Shown: positions 51,886 through 60,824 of the stretch, in pieces
Layout: each line of letters opens with the position of its first letter
How positions within the stretch are numbered: the first letter of the stretch is position 1
DNA from: Oscillospiraceae bacterium
Lineage (GTDB): Bacteria > Bacillota > Clostridia > Oscillospirales > Oscillospiraceae
Direction: 5' to 3'
Assembly (NCBI GenBank): GCA_017540645.1
Contig: JAFYAQ010000017.1
Location: 42,281-106,280 of the forward strand
DNA: 64,000 bases
Program-made: the position numbers and the translations under genes
Notes under the pieces: generated by a model
The model's database searches: none
What the model was told of the DNA's origin: nothing
Seen by the model: the letters and a program-made list of their open reading frames with translations, nothing else

Positions 51886-52818
51886 ATGGAGCTGCTGCAA
51901 CTGCGTTATTTTGCGGAAGTGGCCCGTCTGGGCAGCTATACCCGGGCGGCGGAGGCCCTGCATGTATCCCAGCCCTCTCTCAGCCAGACCGTCCGCCGTC
52001 TGGAAAAAGAGATCGGTACGGAATTCTTCTGGAAGGACGGACGGAAAATCCGCCTGACAGAGGGGGGCCGGACCTTTTACGCGCGGGTGGTCAATATCCT
52101 CCGGGATCTGGACGAGGCGGCGTACCAGGCGGGGGGACATAAGGAGAACCTCCAGGGCAACATCAACATCGGGACCTATATGTCCATTGAGCCCCTGCTG
52201 GAGTGCTTGCGCCTTTTTGCAGAGGAGAATCCGGACGTGACCTTCACCATCCACCAGATCAACTCTCTCGGGCGGGAGGAACACAGCTTTCTGGATGTGC
52301 TGCTGTGCTATGACCACTCGGATCTGCTGGGCTTCAACGAGGTGGTGCGGCTGGACACGGTGGCGGGGGAGTATGTTCTCCCCGCCGATCATCCCGCCCC
52401 GGGGGAGAGCGGGCGCTATACGCTTATGGAATTGAAAGACGATTACTTTGTCACCCTGATCTGGGAGGACGGGACTTATGAGGAGGTCTTCAATGACTTT
52501 CATCACGGCGGAATCTCCATCAAAGCCCGTTATCGCACCAACAGCTCCCTGGTAAAAAAGGAGATCCTGGAGGCGGGCCTGGCCGTGGGGGTCTCCAACC
52601 AGATGCTGACCTCCACCTTCCGCAATACGGGGCGTTATTTCGTCACCGCCCGGCTCCCGGAGGAGCATGAGGTGGGCATCATGCTGGTCTGGCGGGACAC
52701 AGACACCCTTTCTCCCGCTGCCTGTGCCTTCAAGCGCTTCACCCTGGAGCGGCTCCGGCCCGTGCCTCTCACCGGGGAGGAGCAGGCCAAGCTCCGCAAA
52801 GGCAGCCACGCGCTGTGA
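51886..52818 (+). CDS. LysR-family transcriptional regulator
   Basis: 310 residues from the ATG at 51886 (ACGGAGGCCGTT upstream); 19 upstream codons in the open frame lack a site. The winged HTH is LGSYTRAAEALHVSQPSLSQTVRRLEKE (near 19-46, in two helices). The effector domain starts near 90. It probably responds to the compound carried by TRAP 2 or cleaved by the esterase and regulates that divergent operon from the dyad at 51828-51843. Confidence 0.93.
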   Translation: MELLQLRYFAEVARLGSYTRAAEALHVSQPSLSQTVRRLEKEIGTEFFWKDGRKIRLTEGGRTFYARVVNILRDLDEAAYQAGGHKENLQGNINIGTYMSIEPLLECLRLFAEENPDVTFTIHQINSLGREEHSFLDVLLCYDHSDLLGFNEVVRLDTVAGEYVLPADHPAPGESGRYTLMELKDDYFVTLIWEDGTYEEVFNDFHHGGISIKARYRTNSSLVKKEILEAGLAVGVSNQMLTSTFRNTGRYFVTARLPEEHEVGIMLVWRDTDTLSPAACAFKRFTLERLRPVPLTGEEQAKLRKGSHAL

Positions 52819-52837
52819 TCTTTTTGCTTCCGGAAAG

Positions 52838-52886
52838 AAGAAATCCCCCGCGTTCGACGCAGGTCGAAGGCGGGGAATTTCTTTTG
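52838..52886. terminator. bidirectional terminator
   Basis: Stem AGAAATCCCCCGC with GCGGGGAATTTCT-like partner, with a nested TTCGAC/GTCGAA pair in the loop. It ends both lysR and the surface protein gene. Confidence 0.7.
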
Positions 52887-52891
52887 ATTGC

Positions 52892-55800
52892 TTATTCGTC
52901 GTATTTCCTGCTCTGGTAGTACCAGAGGCCGCCCACACCGGCCAGCCCTACGACCACCAGACCCAGGGCGATGCCCAGGATGGTCTTGAGCGGGCTGCGC
53001 TTGGTGGTGGATGCGGGCGCGGCGGTGGGCGCGGGAATCTCATTGCCCTGACTGTCGCGCACGGTCAGCGTGGCGCTGTTGCTCTCGGTCTTGCCGGAGG
53101 CGTTGCTCACGGTGCAGCGGTACTTCCAGCCGTTTTGCTCGGCGGTGACCTTCCGCACGCTGAGAGCGGCGCCGGTGCCGTCGGGCAGGTCGGTCCAGCC
53201 CTTGCCGTCGCCCTTGTCCACCTGCCACTGGTAGGTCAGGGGCGCCGTTCCGCTGGCGGTGACATTGAGGGTGATGCTGTCGCCCTCCTTCACTTCACCG
53301 CTGAGGGGCTGGGCGCTGATGGCGGGAGCCGCGGTGGTGGAATTGGCGCGGATACTGAACTTGGCCTTGGCGCTGCCGTTTTTATAGTGGAGCGTCAGAT
53401 TGTGGGAGCCGGTAGAGAGAGTGGACAGGTATTCGCTGGAGACGGTGACAGCGCTTTGATCCGTGGAGTAGCTCAGATATTTGCTGTCCACCCGGCTGCC
53501 GTCGATCTCTACGCTGAAGTTCTCCTTGCCGCTGCCCTGGAAGGTCAGCCCCTCTTCGGTCCCCCGGGCCCACTGGGTGTTGTTCCCGGCGGTCACGTTG
53601 TAGCTTACGCCGGCCACCACCATGGTCATCTGGCGGGTGGCGGTGCCCCGGGCATTGGAAGCCTTGACGGCGAAACGGAAGGTGCCCTCCGAGGTGGGGG
53701 TGCCGGAGAGCAGGCCGGTGGTGCTTCCCAGGCTGATGCCGTCGGGCAGCGTGCCGGTGAAGGTCCAGGTGATGGGGGCGGTGCCGGTGGCCGTCAACTG
53801 CTGGCTGTAGGCGCTGCCCAGCGTGGCGGCGGCGAGGGTCGTGGTCGTGATGCTGGGGGCAACGCCGACGACCGGCGTATAGTTACCGCCGCCGCCACCT
53901 CCGCCGGTATAGTTCACACCGCTGACGGTAATGGTCTGGTTGGCCTGGATGTTGGAGACGGTGTACACGTTCCCGTTCTTGGGTACGGTGAGGTTGTTGG
54001 CTTTCACGGTCATGTTGGCCCCGGAATAGCCGCTGTTTACGGTCACGGTGAAGCTGTAGGAGCCGCCGGCGGCCACCGGACTTGCCGAGCCGCTGGTCGG
54101 GTTGACCGAGTAGCCGGTGGGATTCTTCGGGAGGGTCACGGTGTAGGTGACGGGCGTTTTCTCCACGCCGGTGACGGTGATGGTCTGATTGCCCTGGATA
54201 TCGGAGATGGTGTAGACCCCGTTGCTTTCGTTGAGGGTCACGCCGTTGGACTTGACGGCAAAGCCGCTGCCCTTCCGATAGCCTTTCTCCAGAGTCACCT
54301 TGAATTTGAAGGTGCCGCCGGCGGCGACAGGACTGGAGGAGCCGCTGGCAGTCACGGTAAAGCCCTCGCCGCTGGGGAGTGTCACGCTGTAGGTGGTCTG
54401 ATAGGCGGGGATATCGATGCGGCAGATCTTGCTGCGGATGCCCTGGTCACTCTCCACGAGAACGAAGATGTACCGAGCGGCGGCAGAATCCAGCGACCGC
54501 AGCTCGAAGCTCATCTGGGTGCCGGCCGTGCAGTTGGCTTTGTTGACCTGGCGCATGATCTCGTTCGCGCTGGGCTCGTCGCTCTTCAGGCTGATCTGAT
54601 ACCAGTATTTGCCGGACTGGGAGGAAGTGAAGTTGAACTTGGCCGTGCTGGAGCTGAGGCGCTGAGGATCCGTGTAAGTGATGGTGGGGATGGGCGCCAC
54701 GCCCTCCACGGTGACGATCTTGTTTTCCCGGATGTCTTCAATGGTGTAGACGCCGCCGGCCTCGGAGAGAGCCGTCCCTCCGACCTTGACGGCAAAGGCG
54801 CTGCTCTTCTCATAGCCGCTGGCAATGGTCACGGTGAAGCTGAAGCTGCCGCCCCGCCGGACGGAGGTGCCCGAGCTGGCCTTGGCGGTGTAGCCGCTGC
54901 CGGTGGGCAGGGTCACTGTATAGATGGGAATGGGGGCCACGCCCTCGACGGTGACGGTCTTGTTTTCCCGGATGTCTTCAATGGTGTAGACGCCGCCGGC
55001 CTCGGAGAGCGCCGTATCGCCGACCTTGACGGCAAAGCCGCTGCCCTTTTCATAGCCGTCGGCGATGGTCACGGTGAAGCTGAAGCTGCCGCCCCGACGG
55101 ACAGAGCTGCCGGAGCTGGCCTTGGCGGTGTAGCCCTCGCCGGTGGGCAGGGTCACCGTATAGACGGGGATGGCGGTCACGCCCTCCACGGTGACGGTCT
55201 TGTCCTCCTGGACATTTTCGATGGTGTAGACGCCGCCGGCCTCGGAGAGCGCCGTATCGCCGACCTTGACGGCAAAGCCGCTGCCCTTTTCATAGCCGTC
55301 GGCAATGGTCACGGTGAAACTGAAATTGCCGCCCCGCCGGACCGAAGTACCGGAGCTGGCCTTGGCGGTGTAGCCCTCGCCGGTGGGCAGGGTCACCGTG
55401 TAAACGGGGATGGCGGTTACGCCCTCCACGGTGACGGTCTTGTCCTCCCGGACGTCTTCAATGGTGTAGACGCCGTCGGCCTCGGAGAGCGCCGTATCGC
55501 CGACCTTGACGGCAAAGCCGCTTCCCTTCTCGTAGCCGTCGGCGATGGTCACGGTGAAGCGGAAATCATGGCCCCGCAGCACCGTGCTGCCGTCGCTGGC
55601 CGCAGCGGTGTAGCCGGTGCCGGTGGGCAGGGTCACCGTATAGACGGGGATGGCGGTCACGCCCTCCACGGTGACGGTCTTGTCTTCCTGGACGTTTTCA
55701 ATGGTGTAGACGCCGTCGGCCTCGGAGAGCGCCGCATCGCCGACCTTGACGGCGAAGCCGCTTCCCTTCTCGTAGCCGTCAGCGATGGTCACGGTGAAGC

Positions 55801-57148
55801 GGAAATCATGGCCCCGCAGCACCGTGCTGCCATCGCTGCCCGCGGCGGTGTAGCCCTCGCCGGAGGGGAGAGTCACGGTGTAGACGGGAATGGGGACGCC
55901 TTCGGCGGTGATGGTGATGGGGCCGGTGATGGCCGCCCCGGGGACGGTCAGCAGACCGTTTTCAAAGCTGACGCCGCCCAGCGCGTCGCCGCTGTCGGTG
56001 AGGGTCACGCTGACGCTCTCCGGCAGGGTGTAGTTGCCGTCGGGGCTCAGCGTGGCGGTATAATCCTGTCCCTCCGTGGCCGTAGCGGCGCCGTTGGAGG
56101 AGAGACCGGTGAGAGCGTTGGTTACGGCAAAGGTCCCCGCCCAAATGGCGGTGTAGCTGCCGTCAGCGGTGATGCTGCCGGGAAGCGCGGGGTCCCAGCC
56201 GACAAAGTTGTAGTTGCTTCTGCTGGGGATGTACGTCGGGGCCGCAGCGCCGGCCATCACCCGGTCCACATGGGTGGGCTCGTCGGCATCCGCGCCGTTA
56301 TTGTATGTCACGGTGAAGCAGCGGCGGAAGCTGTAGTTCTTGCCGCCTTCCGGGGCGGAGTTGAAGGCGTCCTCGCTGACGGCGGTGCCGCCCACAAAGG
56401 CCCAGTAGCCGTCCGCAGCCAGATCGTTCAGCGTGGGGGCGCTGCTTCCGTCCCCGTCCCAGATCAGAGCGCCGTTGAGGGTGGTGTTCTGGAGCGTGAT
56501 GCCGGAATAGCCGTCATGCAGGATCATGGCCTTGGGCGCGGAGATGCTTCCATCCATATGGATATCGATGGAATAGCCGCTGGCGCCCGGGAGGGCGATC
56601 ACGGCGATCTCGTCGCTGTCGATGTTCTTGCTGGTCTGCAGGGTCAGTGCGGCCCCGGAGCCCAGCGCGATCAGATTGGATTTATGGCCGCTGTGGGCAA
56701 CGCTCACTTTCCCCTTCAGAGTCAGCGATCTGTTCCCCGAATCTCCCGCCAGGAAAAAGGCGTAGGGAGTGGCCTGCTGCTGAGAGCCGCCGGGCAGGGA
56801 GGCTGCCTTTACAGCGCCGGAGCCCGTCACGGTCAGATGGCCGCCGGGCTTGATGTTGAACACGGTCAGAGTGCTGAGCGCATCGCCGGTCTCATAGCTG
56901 GCGGTGATGGTCTGGCCGTTCAGCTCGATGGTCAGCGACCGGTCGATGGTCAGCGGCGCATCCAGAGCGATGGTCTCGCTGCCGGCGGCCAGAACGATCT
57001 TGCTCCTGCCGCTGTCGGCCACAGCCTCTGTCAGAGCTTCCTTGGTGGCTTCGATGGGATCATCCGCCCCCTCCGCCAGCGCGGCGGCGGGCAGCAGGCC
57101 CAGCATCAGCAGCGCCGAGAGAAGCAGAGCAAAGCTTTTTTTCCACAT
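52892..57148 (-). CDS. large surface-anchored Ig-like repeat protein
   Basis: 1418 residues from the ATG at 57148 (AAGGAGGAAGATATCT upstream); longer frames are unsupported. Order: signal peptide (1-25, ending AAALAEG), beta-helix-like region (30-260), InlB B-repeat-like module with NFVGWDPALPG (about 275-345), five exact 80-residue repeats with GYEKGSGFAVKVGDTALSEA (about 423-823), two diverged repeats, a Gly-rich linker near 1087, Ig domains (He_PIG near 1095-1190; Ig-like TYQWQVDKGDGKGW near 1300) and a C-terminal membrane helix with RKYDE tail. An extracellular adhesin or wall protein without an LPxTG motif. Confidence 0.9.
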   Translation of the reverse strand: MWKKSFALLLSALLMLGLLPAAALAEGADDPIEATKEALTEAVADSGRSKIVLAAGSETIALDAPLTIDRSLTIELNGQTITASYETGDALSTLTVFNIKPGGHLTVTGSGAVKAASLPGGSQQQATPYAFFLAGDSGNRSLTLKGKVSVAHSGHKSNLIALGSGAALTLQTSKNIDSDEIAVIALPGASGYSIDIHMDGSISAPKAMILHDGYSGITLQNTTLNGALIWDGDGSSAPTLNDLAADGYWAFVGGTAVSEDAFNSAPEGGKNYSFRRCFTVTYNNGADADEPTHVDRVMAGAAAPTYIPSRSNYNFVGWDPALPGSITADGSYTAIWAGTFAVTNALTGLSSNGAATATEGQDYTATLSPDGNYTLPESVSVTLTDSGDALGGVSFENGLLTVPGAAITGPITITAEGVPIPVYTVTLPSGEGYTAAGSDGSTVLRGHDFRFTVTIADGYEKGSGFAVKVGDAALSEADGVYTIENVQEDKTVTVEGVTAIPVYTVTLPTGTGYTAAASDGSTVLRGHDFRFTVTIADGYEKGSGFAVKVGDTALSEADGVYTIEDVREDKTVTVEGVTAIPVYTVTLPTGEGYTAKASSGTSVRRGGNFSFTVTIADGYEKGSGFAVKVGDTALSEAGGVYTIENVQEDKTVTVEGVTAIPVYTVTLPTGEGYTAKASSGSSVRRGGSFSFTVTIADGYEKGSGFAVKVGDTALSEAGGVYTIEDIRENKTVTVEGVAPIPIYTVTLPTGSGYTAKASSGTSVRRGGSFSFTVTIASGYEKSSAFAVKVGGTALSEAGGVYTIEDIRENKIVTVEGVAPIPTITYTDPQRLSSSTAKFNFTSSQSGKYWYQISLKSDEPSANEIMRQVNKANCTAGTQMSFELRSLDSAAARYIFVLVESDQGIRSKICRIDIPAYQTTYSVTLPSGEGFTVTASGSSSPVAAGGTFKFKVTLEKGYRKGSGFAVKSNGVTLNESNGVYTISDIQGNQTITVTGVEKTPVTYTVTLPKNPTGYSVNPTSGSASPVAAGGSYSFTVTVNSGYSGANMTVKANNLTVPKNGNVYTVSNIQANQTITVSGVNYTGGGGGGGNYTPVVGVAPSITTTTLAAATLGSAYSQQLTATGTAPITWTFTGTLPDGISLGSTTGLLSGTPTSEGTFRFAVKASNARGTATRQMTMVVAGVSYNVTAGNNTQWARGTEEGLTFQGSGKENFSVEIDGSRVDSKYLSYSTDQSAVTVSSEYLSTLSTGSHNLTLHYKNGSAKAKFSIRANSTTAAPAISAQPLSGEVKEGDSITLNVTASGTAPLTYQWQVDKGDGKGWTDLPDGTGAALSVRKVTAEQNGWKYRCTVSNASGKTESNSATLTVRDSQGNEIPAPTAAPASTTKRSPLKTILGIALGLVVVGLAGVGGLWYYQSRKYDE
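54680..55880 (-). repeat. five tandem 240-base repeats in the surface protein gene
   Basis: The phrase GCCCTCCACGGTGACGGTCT ends at 55200, 55440 and 55680, with close variants ending at 54720 and 54960, an exact 240-base (80-codon) period. Units 3-5 are nearly identical. Confidence 0.95.
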
Positions 57149-57309
57149 AGATATCTTCCTCCTTGCGATCGCGGTGCGAACACCGCAAAAGGGTATTTCT
57201 GTAGCATAGACGCGCGAGACCCCCAAAAGGTTTCCTCCCGACGGCGGAATCGCGGAAAAAGAAGCATCCATTTTTTTCCAGAGCCCGAAACCGCGGCGGG
57301 GCGGGGTGC

Positions 57310-57340
57310 AAAACGCCTCTCCCGGCTGACGGGAGAGGCG
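57310..57340 (-). terminator. flavodiiron gene terminator
   Basis: An 11-bp perfect stem (57314-57324 with 57330-57340) followed by TTTT on the minus strand. The remaining 170 bases up to the surface protein start show no clear promoter. Confidence 0.8.
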
Positions 57341-57356
57341 TGAATCCCTGGCGGCT

Positions 57357-59204
57357 TTACTCGATGGGGACGAAGTCGGAGGCCGGGTGCTTGCACAGCG
57401 GGCAGACAAAGTCCGCCGGCAGAGTCTCCCCCTCATAGACGTAGCCGCAGATGGTACAGACAAAGCCCTTCTTCTTTTCCGCGGGCTTTTGCTGGGTCTT
57501 CACGTGGGCGTGGTAGTAGGCGTAGGTGACGGCCGGCTCCTCGGAGAGCTTTTGGGCCTCGGTGACCTCCGCCACAAAGAGGGTGTGGGTGCCGTAATCC
57601 TGAGCGGAGAGCACCTTGGCGGAGATAAAGGAGCAGACGTTTTCCGTAAGGTACAGAAGGCCGTTTTCGGACCGGCGGCCCAGGCCTTCCCGGGCGAACT
57701 TGTCCACATCCCGGCCGGACTGGAAGCCGAAATGCTGGTAGAGGCTGAAGGGGGCCTTCTCGCTGAGCACGGAGACATTGAACACGCCGGTGCGCAGGAT
57801 CATGTCGTGGGTGAGACCGCCCTTGTTCACGCAGATGCTCACCCGGTTGGGGGAGGTGGTGATCTGCTGCAGGGTGTTGATGATGCAGCCGTTGTCCTTG
57901 TCGCCCTCTCTGGCGCTGAGCACAAAGAGACCGTAGCTCACCGAGCGGAAAGCGCCGTTCTGGATCTCTCCCACAGGGACGGCGATCTCTGCCGGAGCCG
58001 CCGTCTGGGGCATGCTGGCCTGGATGGCGTCGCACACGGCCTCGATCTCCTGGAGCTGGCCCTCCTTCAGGGAGGAGCGGAGGGTCACGCCGGCCTCCAG
58101 GATGGCGGTGTTTTTCAAACCCGAGAGGATCTCCCGCATCAGCTTGCCGCTCTGGGGAGCCCAGGAGCCATTCTCCAGCACGGCGATGGTGCGGTTCTGA
58201 AGATTGTGGTTCACAAGATCATGGAGCAGATCCTCCATGGTGACGAAGATCCCGTTATTATAGGTAGTGGAGGCAAAGACCAGGTGGCTGTACTTAAAGC
58301 AGGCGGAGATGATCTCGCTGGCGGGAATAACGGAGGAATCGAACATCACGGTCTTTACGCCCCGCTCCCGGAGTTTGGTGGACAGGATCTCCGCGGCATT
58401 TTCCGTGTTGCCGTACACGCTGGCGTAGGCGATCACCACGCCGGTCTCCTCCGGCGTGTAGGTGCTCCACTTATTGTAGACATCCAGGAAACTGCCGATG
58501 TCCCGGCGCCACACAAAGCCGTGGAGGGGCAGCAGCATTTCCACGGGCAGACCTTTGATCTTCTTGAACAGAGCCTGGACCTGCTGGCCGTACTTGCCCA
58601 CGATGTTGGTGTAGTAGCGCCGCGCCTCGTCCAGATAATCCCGCTCAAAGTTCACTTCGTCGGCGAAGATCGCGCCGTTGAGGGCTCCGAAGCAGCCAAA
58701 AGCGTCGGCGGTGAAGAAGAGCTTGTCGGTCTTGTCGTAGGTCATCATGACCTCCGGCCAGTGGATCATGGGGGCCATCACAAAAGTCAGCTCGTGATGC
58801 CCGGCGTTCAGCACGTCTCCCTCTTTGACGATGTAGGCCCGGTCCTTGACGTCCAGATTCATGAACTGGCCGATCATGGCGGCGATCTTGGCGTTGCAGA
58901 CCACGGTGACCTCCGGATAGCGGAGCAGCAGCTCGCCCAGAGTGGCGGAGTGGTCCGGCTCCATGTGCTGAACCACCACGTAGTCCAGCTTGCGCCCGTC
59001 CAGCGCATGGGCCAGGTTTTCAAAGAATACCTTGCCAACCGCCTTGTCCACGGTGTCCATCAGCACCGTAGACTCGTCCAGGATCAGATAGGAGTTATAG
59101 GACACGCCGTCGGGGACGGAGTATACGCCCTCAAACATGGCAAGCCGCCGGTCGTTTCCGCCGACCCATACGATATCGGGGGTGATCTGTCTGGTGCAGT
59201 ACAT
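57357..59204 (-). CDS. flavodiiron protein fused to flavin reductase and rubredoxin
   Basis: 615 residues. The MBL diiron domain (1-250) has all ligands: H80, E82, D84, H85, H148, D167 and a His near 227. The flavodoxin domain (about 255-395) has the FMN loop SVYGNTENAAE. A flavin-reductase-like domain (about 425-560) and a C-terminal rubredoxin (CTICGYVYEG ... CPLCKH, about 572-615) follow. Reduces O2 or NO to water or N2O in the cytoplasm, so it protects against oxygen or nitrosative stress; the fused rubredoxin and reductase supply electrons. Confidence 0.95.
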   Translation of the reverse strand: MYCTRQITPDIVWVGGNDRRLAMFEGVYSVPDGVSYNSYLILDESTVLMDTVDKAVGKVFFENLAHALDGRKLDYVVVQHMEPDHSATLGELLLRYPEVTVVCNAKIAAMIGQFMNLDVKDRAYIVKEGDVLNAGHHELTFVMAPMIHWPEVMMTYDKTDKLFFTADAFGCFGALNGAIFADEVNFERDYLDEARRYYTNIVGKYGQQVQALFKKIKGLPVEMLLPLHGFVWRRDIGSFLDVYNKWSTYTPEETGVVIAYASVYGNTENAAEILSTKLRERGVKTVMFDSSVIPASEIISACFKYSHLVFASTTYNNGIFVTMEDLLHDLVNHNLQNRTIAVLENGSWAPQSGKLMREILSGLKNTAILEAGVTLRSSLKEGQLQEIEAVCDAIQASMPQTAAPAEIAVPVGEIQNGAFRSVSYGLFVLSAREGDKDNGCIINTLQQITTSPNRVSICVNKGGLTHDMILRTGVFNVSVLSEKAPFSLYQHFGFQSGRDVDKFAREGLGRRSENGLLYLTENVCSFISAKVLSAQDYGTHTLFVAEVTEAQKLSEEPAVTYAYYHAHVKTQQKPAEKKKGFVCTICGYVYEGETLPADFVCPLCKHPASDFVPIE

Positions 59205-59243
59205 ATGTATACCTCCTGAAAAGCTTATTTCTTCAATATCTAC

Positions 59244-59272
59244 AGTCTACCGTGAAAGCGGGGGAAACGCAA
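59244..59272 (-). promoter_or_regulatory. flavodiiron gene promoter
   Basis: TTGCGT (59272-59267), 17 bases, TAGACT (59249-59244) on the minus strand, 40 bases above the ATG. Confidence 0.68.
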
Positions 59273-59360
59273 GGGTTTTTCCAAAAATCGAAAGAGCGGT
59301 TTTAGATAAAAAACACACAAAACCGGGGGAGAAGGGCGCAAAAAACGGTATTCTGCGCTC

Positions 59361-59389
59361 TTGGCAGAAAAACGGGAAATCATTATAAT
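59361..59389 (+). promoter_or_regulatory. EamA transporter promoter, leaderless configuration
   Basis: TTGGCA (59361-59366), 17 bases, TATAAT (59384-59389). The expected transcription start (59396-59397) coincides with the ATG at 59397, and no ribosome site is present. Confidence 0.78.
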
Positions 59390-59396
59390 ACTGCCT

Positions 59397-60323
59397 ATGA
59401 AAGAGAAGAACGCAAAAAAAGCGGCGGTCTGTGCGGTGCTGGCGGCGCTGGTCTGGGGACTGGCCTTTGCCTTCCAGCGGATGGCCACCGAATATCTGGG
59501 GCCCTTTTCCTTCCAGCTGGGCCGGAGCATCCCGGCGGCGCTGTGCCTGGGGGTGCTGGCGGCGCTGCGCGCAAAGGCCGGCGCGGTCCCCTGCCAGCCG
59601 GGAGGGGAAAAGAAAATGGTGCTGGGGGCCGTCATCTGCGGCGCCCTCCTGTTTGCCGCCTCCTATTGCCAGCAGGCGGGTCTTGCCACCACCACGGCGG
59701 GCATGGCGGGCTTTCTCACGGCGATCTATATCGTGCTGGTGCCGGTGATCGCCGCCGTCTTCCTGCGCCGGAAACTGGCGCTGCCGGTGTGGCTGGGCGT
59801 GGCATTGGCCGCTTTGGGGCTCTATTTCATCAGTGTGGCCCCGGGGAGCTTTCATATCGGCCGGGGCGATACTCTGGTGATCTGCTGCGCGCTGCTGTTC
59901 GCCTTCCACATCCTGACGGTGGAGCGCTTCATCCCCGGCAACGATCCGGTGGTTTTCAGCTGCATCCAGTTCTGGACCTGCGCGGCGCTGAATCTTGTCG
60001 GCATGATGATTTCCGGCGAGAACCCCGGTCCGGAGGATTTCCGCCTCTGCCTCGGCTCCATCCTCTATGTGGGCGTGGTGTCCGGCGCCGTAGGCTACAC
60101 GCTGCAGATCGCGGCCCAGAAGGCCGGCAATACGGTGGGCGTTTCCCTGCTGCTGAGTCTGGAGTGCGTGTTCAGCCTTCTGGGCGGCGCGCTGCTGCTG
60201 GGCGAGCGGCTGAGTCTGCGGCAGGGCGTCGGCTGTGCGCTGATCTTTGCCGCCGTGACGCTGACCCAGCTTTTTGCCGGCGGCGAGGAAGAAACAAAAC
60301 ACAGCGCTGACCCTGCGGACTGA
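59397..60323 (+). CDS. EamA/DMT-superfamily transporter
   Basis: 308 residues, ten membrane segments in two EamA halves. ALVWGLAFAFQRMATEYLGPF near residue 15 (in two parts) and ECVFSLLGGALLLGERLSLRQ-type sequence in the second half (near 257-277) are typical. It probably exports amino acids or metabolites; no substrate is inferable. A TTG at 59361 in frame lies inside the -35 and is excluded. The start is probably used on a leaderless message. Confidence 0.9.
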   Translation: MKEKNAKKAAVCAVLAALVWGLAFAFQRMATEYLGPFSFQLGRSIPAALCLGVLAALRAKAGAVPCQPGGEKKMVLGAVICGALLFAASYCQQAGLATTTAGMAGFLTAIYIVLVPVIAAVFLRRKLALPVWLGVALAALGLYFISVAPGSFHIGRGDTLVICCALLFAFHILTVERFIPGNDPVVFSCIQFWTCAALNLVGMMISGENPGPEDFRLCLGSILYVGVVSGAVGYTLQIAAQKAGNTVGVSLLLSLECVFSLLGGALLLGERLSLRQGVGCALIFAAVTLTQLFAGGEEETKHSADPAD

Positions 60324-60348
60324 AGCCGCGCCGGGATCAGCGCTGTGT
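60299..60348. terminator. convergent terminator
   Basis: An outer stem ACACAGCGCTGACCC (60299-60313) with 60333-60348, and a nested GCGG/CCGC pair. It lies at the end of two converging genes; T tails are weak. Confidence 0.6.
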
Positions 60349-60352
60349 CCTT

Positions 60353-60781
60353 TCAGGAAAAACGAGCGGCGAACCGGGCCAGAGGTTCTACCACCGTCTG
60401 GAGGGCGGTGATCGTCTCCTGCAGAGCCTCAAAGTCCACCTTTTCCATGGCCTCGGACAGCGCCTGCAGACTGCGGTCGGCCTGTTCCAGAGAGCTGTTC
60501 ATACCGGTTCCCAGCGTCTCCCAGTCTATGGCCTCCATGGCCTGGGCCGTGCGCTCCAGAGCCCGGATGCTCTCTTTCAGCTCCTGGGCGTCCAGATCTG
60601 CGGTCAGCTCATCTGCCCGGGCGACGACGGTCTGGATCTCCGCTCCCAGCTCCCGGACGTCTCTGACGGTCCGCAGGAGACTGACGGACAGCACCAGAGC
60701 CAGACACAGCAGCACAAGCACCGCCGCCGTCAGGATCTGCAGCCATCGCAGCTGCTTTTTTGCCATTGCTTCTGCTTCCAT
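60353..60781 (-). CDS. single-pass membrane protein with coiled coil
   Basis: 142 residues from the ATG at 60781 (AGAGGAAGATCGGT upstream). One membrane segment (about residues 12-36, LLCLALVLSVSLL) then a heptad-rich helix (about 40-135) of Glu/Ala/Leu repeats, e.g. LKESIRALERTAQAMEAID and EQADRSLQALSEAME. Periplasm-equivalent side or cytosolic orientation unknown. It lies 43 bases below the carbonic anhydrase gene. No family recognised. Confidence 0.75.
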   Translation of the reverse strand: MEAEAMAKKQLRWLQILTAAVLVLLCLALVLSVSLLRTVRDVRELGAEIQTVVARADELTADLDAQELKESIRALERTAQAMEAIDWETLGTGMNSSLEQADRSLQALSEAMEKVDFEALQETITALQTVVEPLARFAARFS

Positions 60782-60824
60782 ACCGATCTTCCTCTCTTTA
60801 TAATAATGTAAGATGCTCCGCCGC

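Noticed and set aside
54680..55880. CRISPR-like regular repeats
   Set aside because: The period is 240 bases in frame with a protein repeat, with no unique spacers and no cas genes.
57149..57309. c-di-GMP or other riboswitch before the surface protein
   Set aside because: No conserved core and no good promoter; the segment appears to be plain leader.
52667..57343. A 1558-codon open frame on the plus strand antisense to the surface protein
   Set aside because: It is a low-complexity Gly/His/Ala-rich shadow of the repeat gene, without a ribosome site. GC-rich third positions keep the opposite frame open; the minus-strand protein has a signal peptide and Ig domains.
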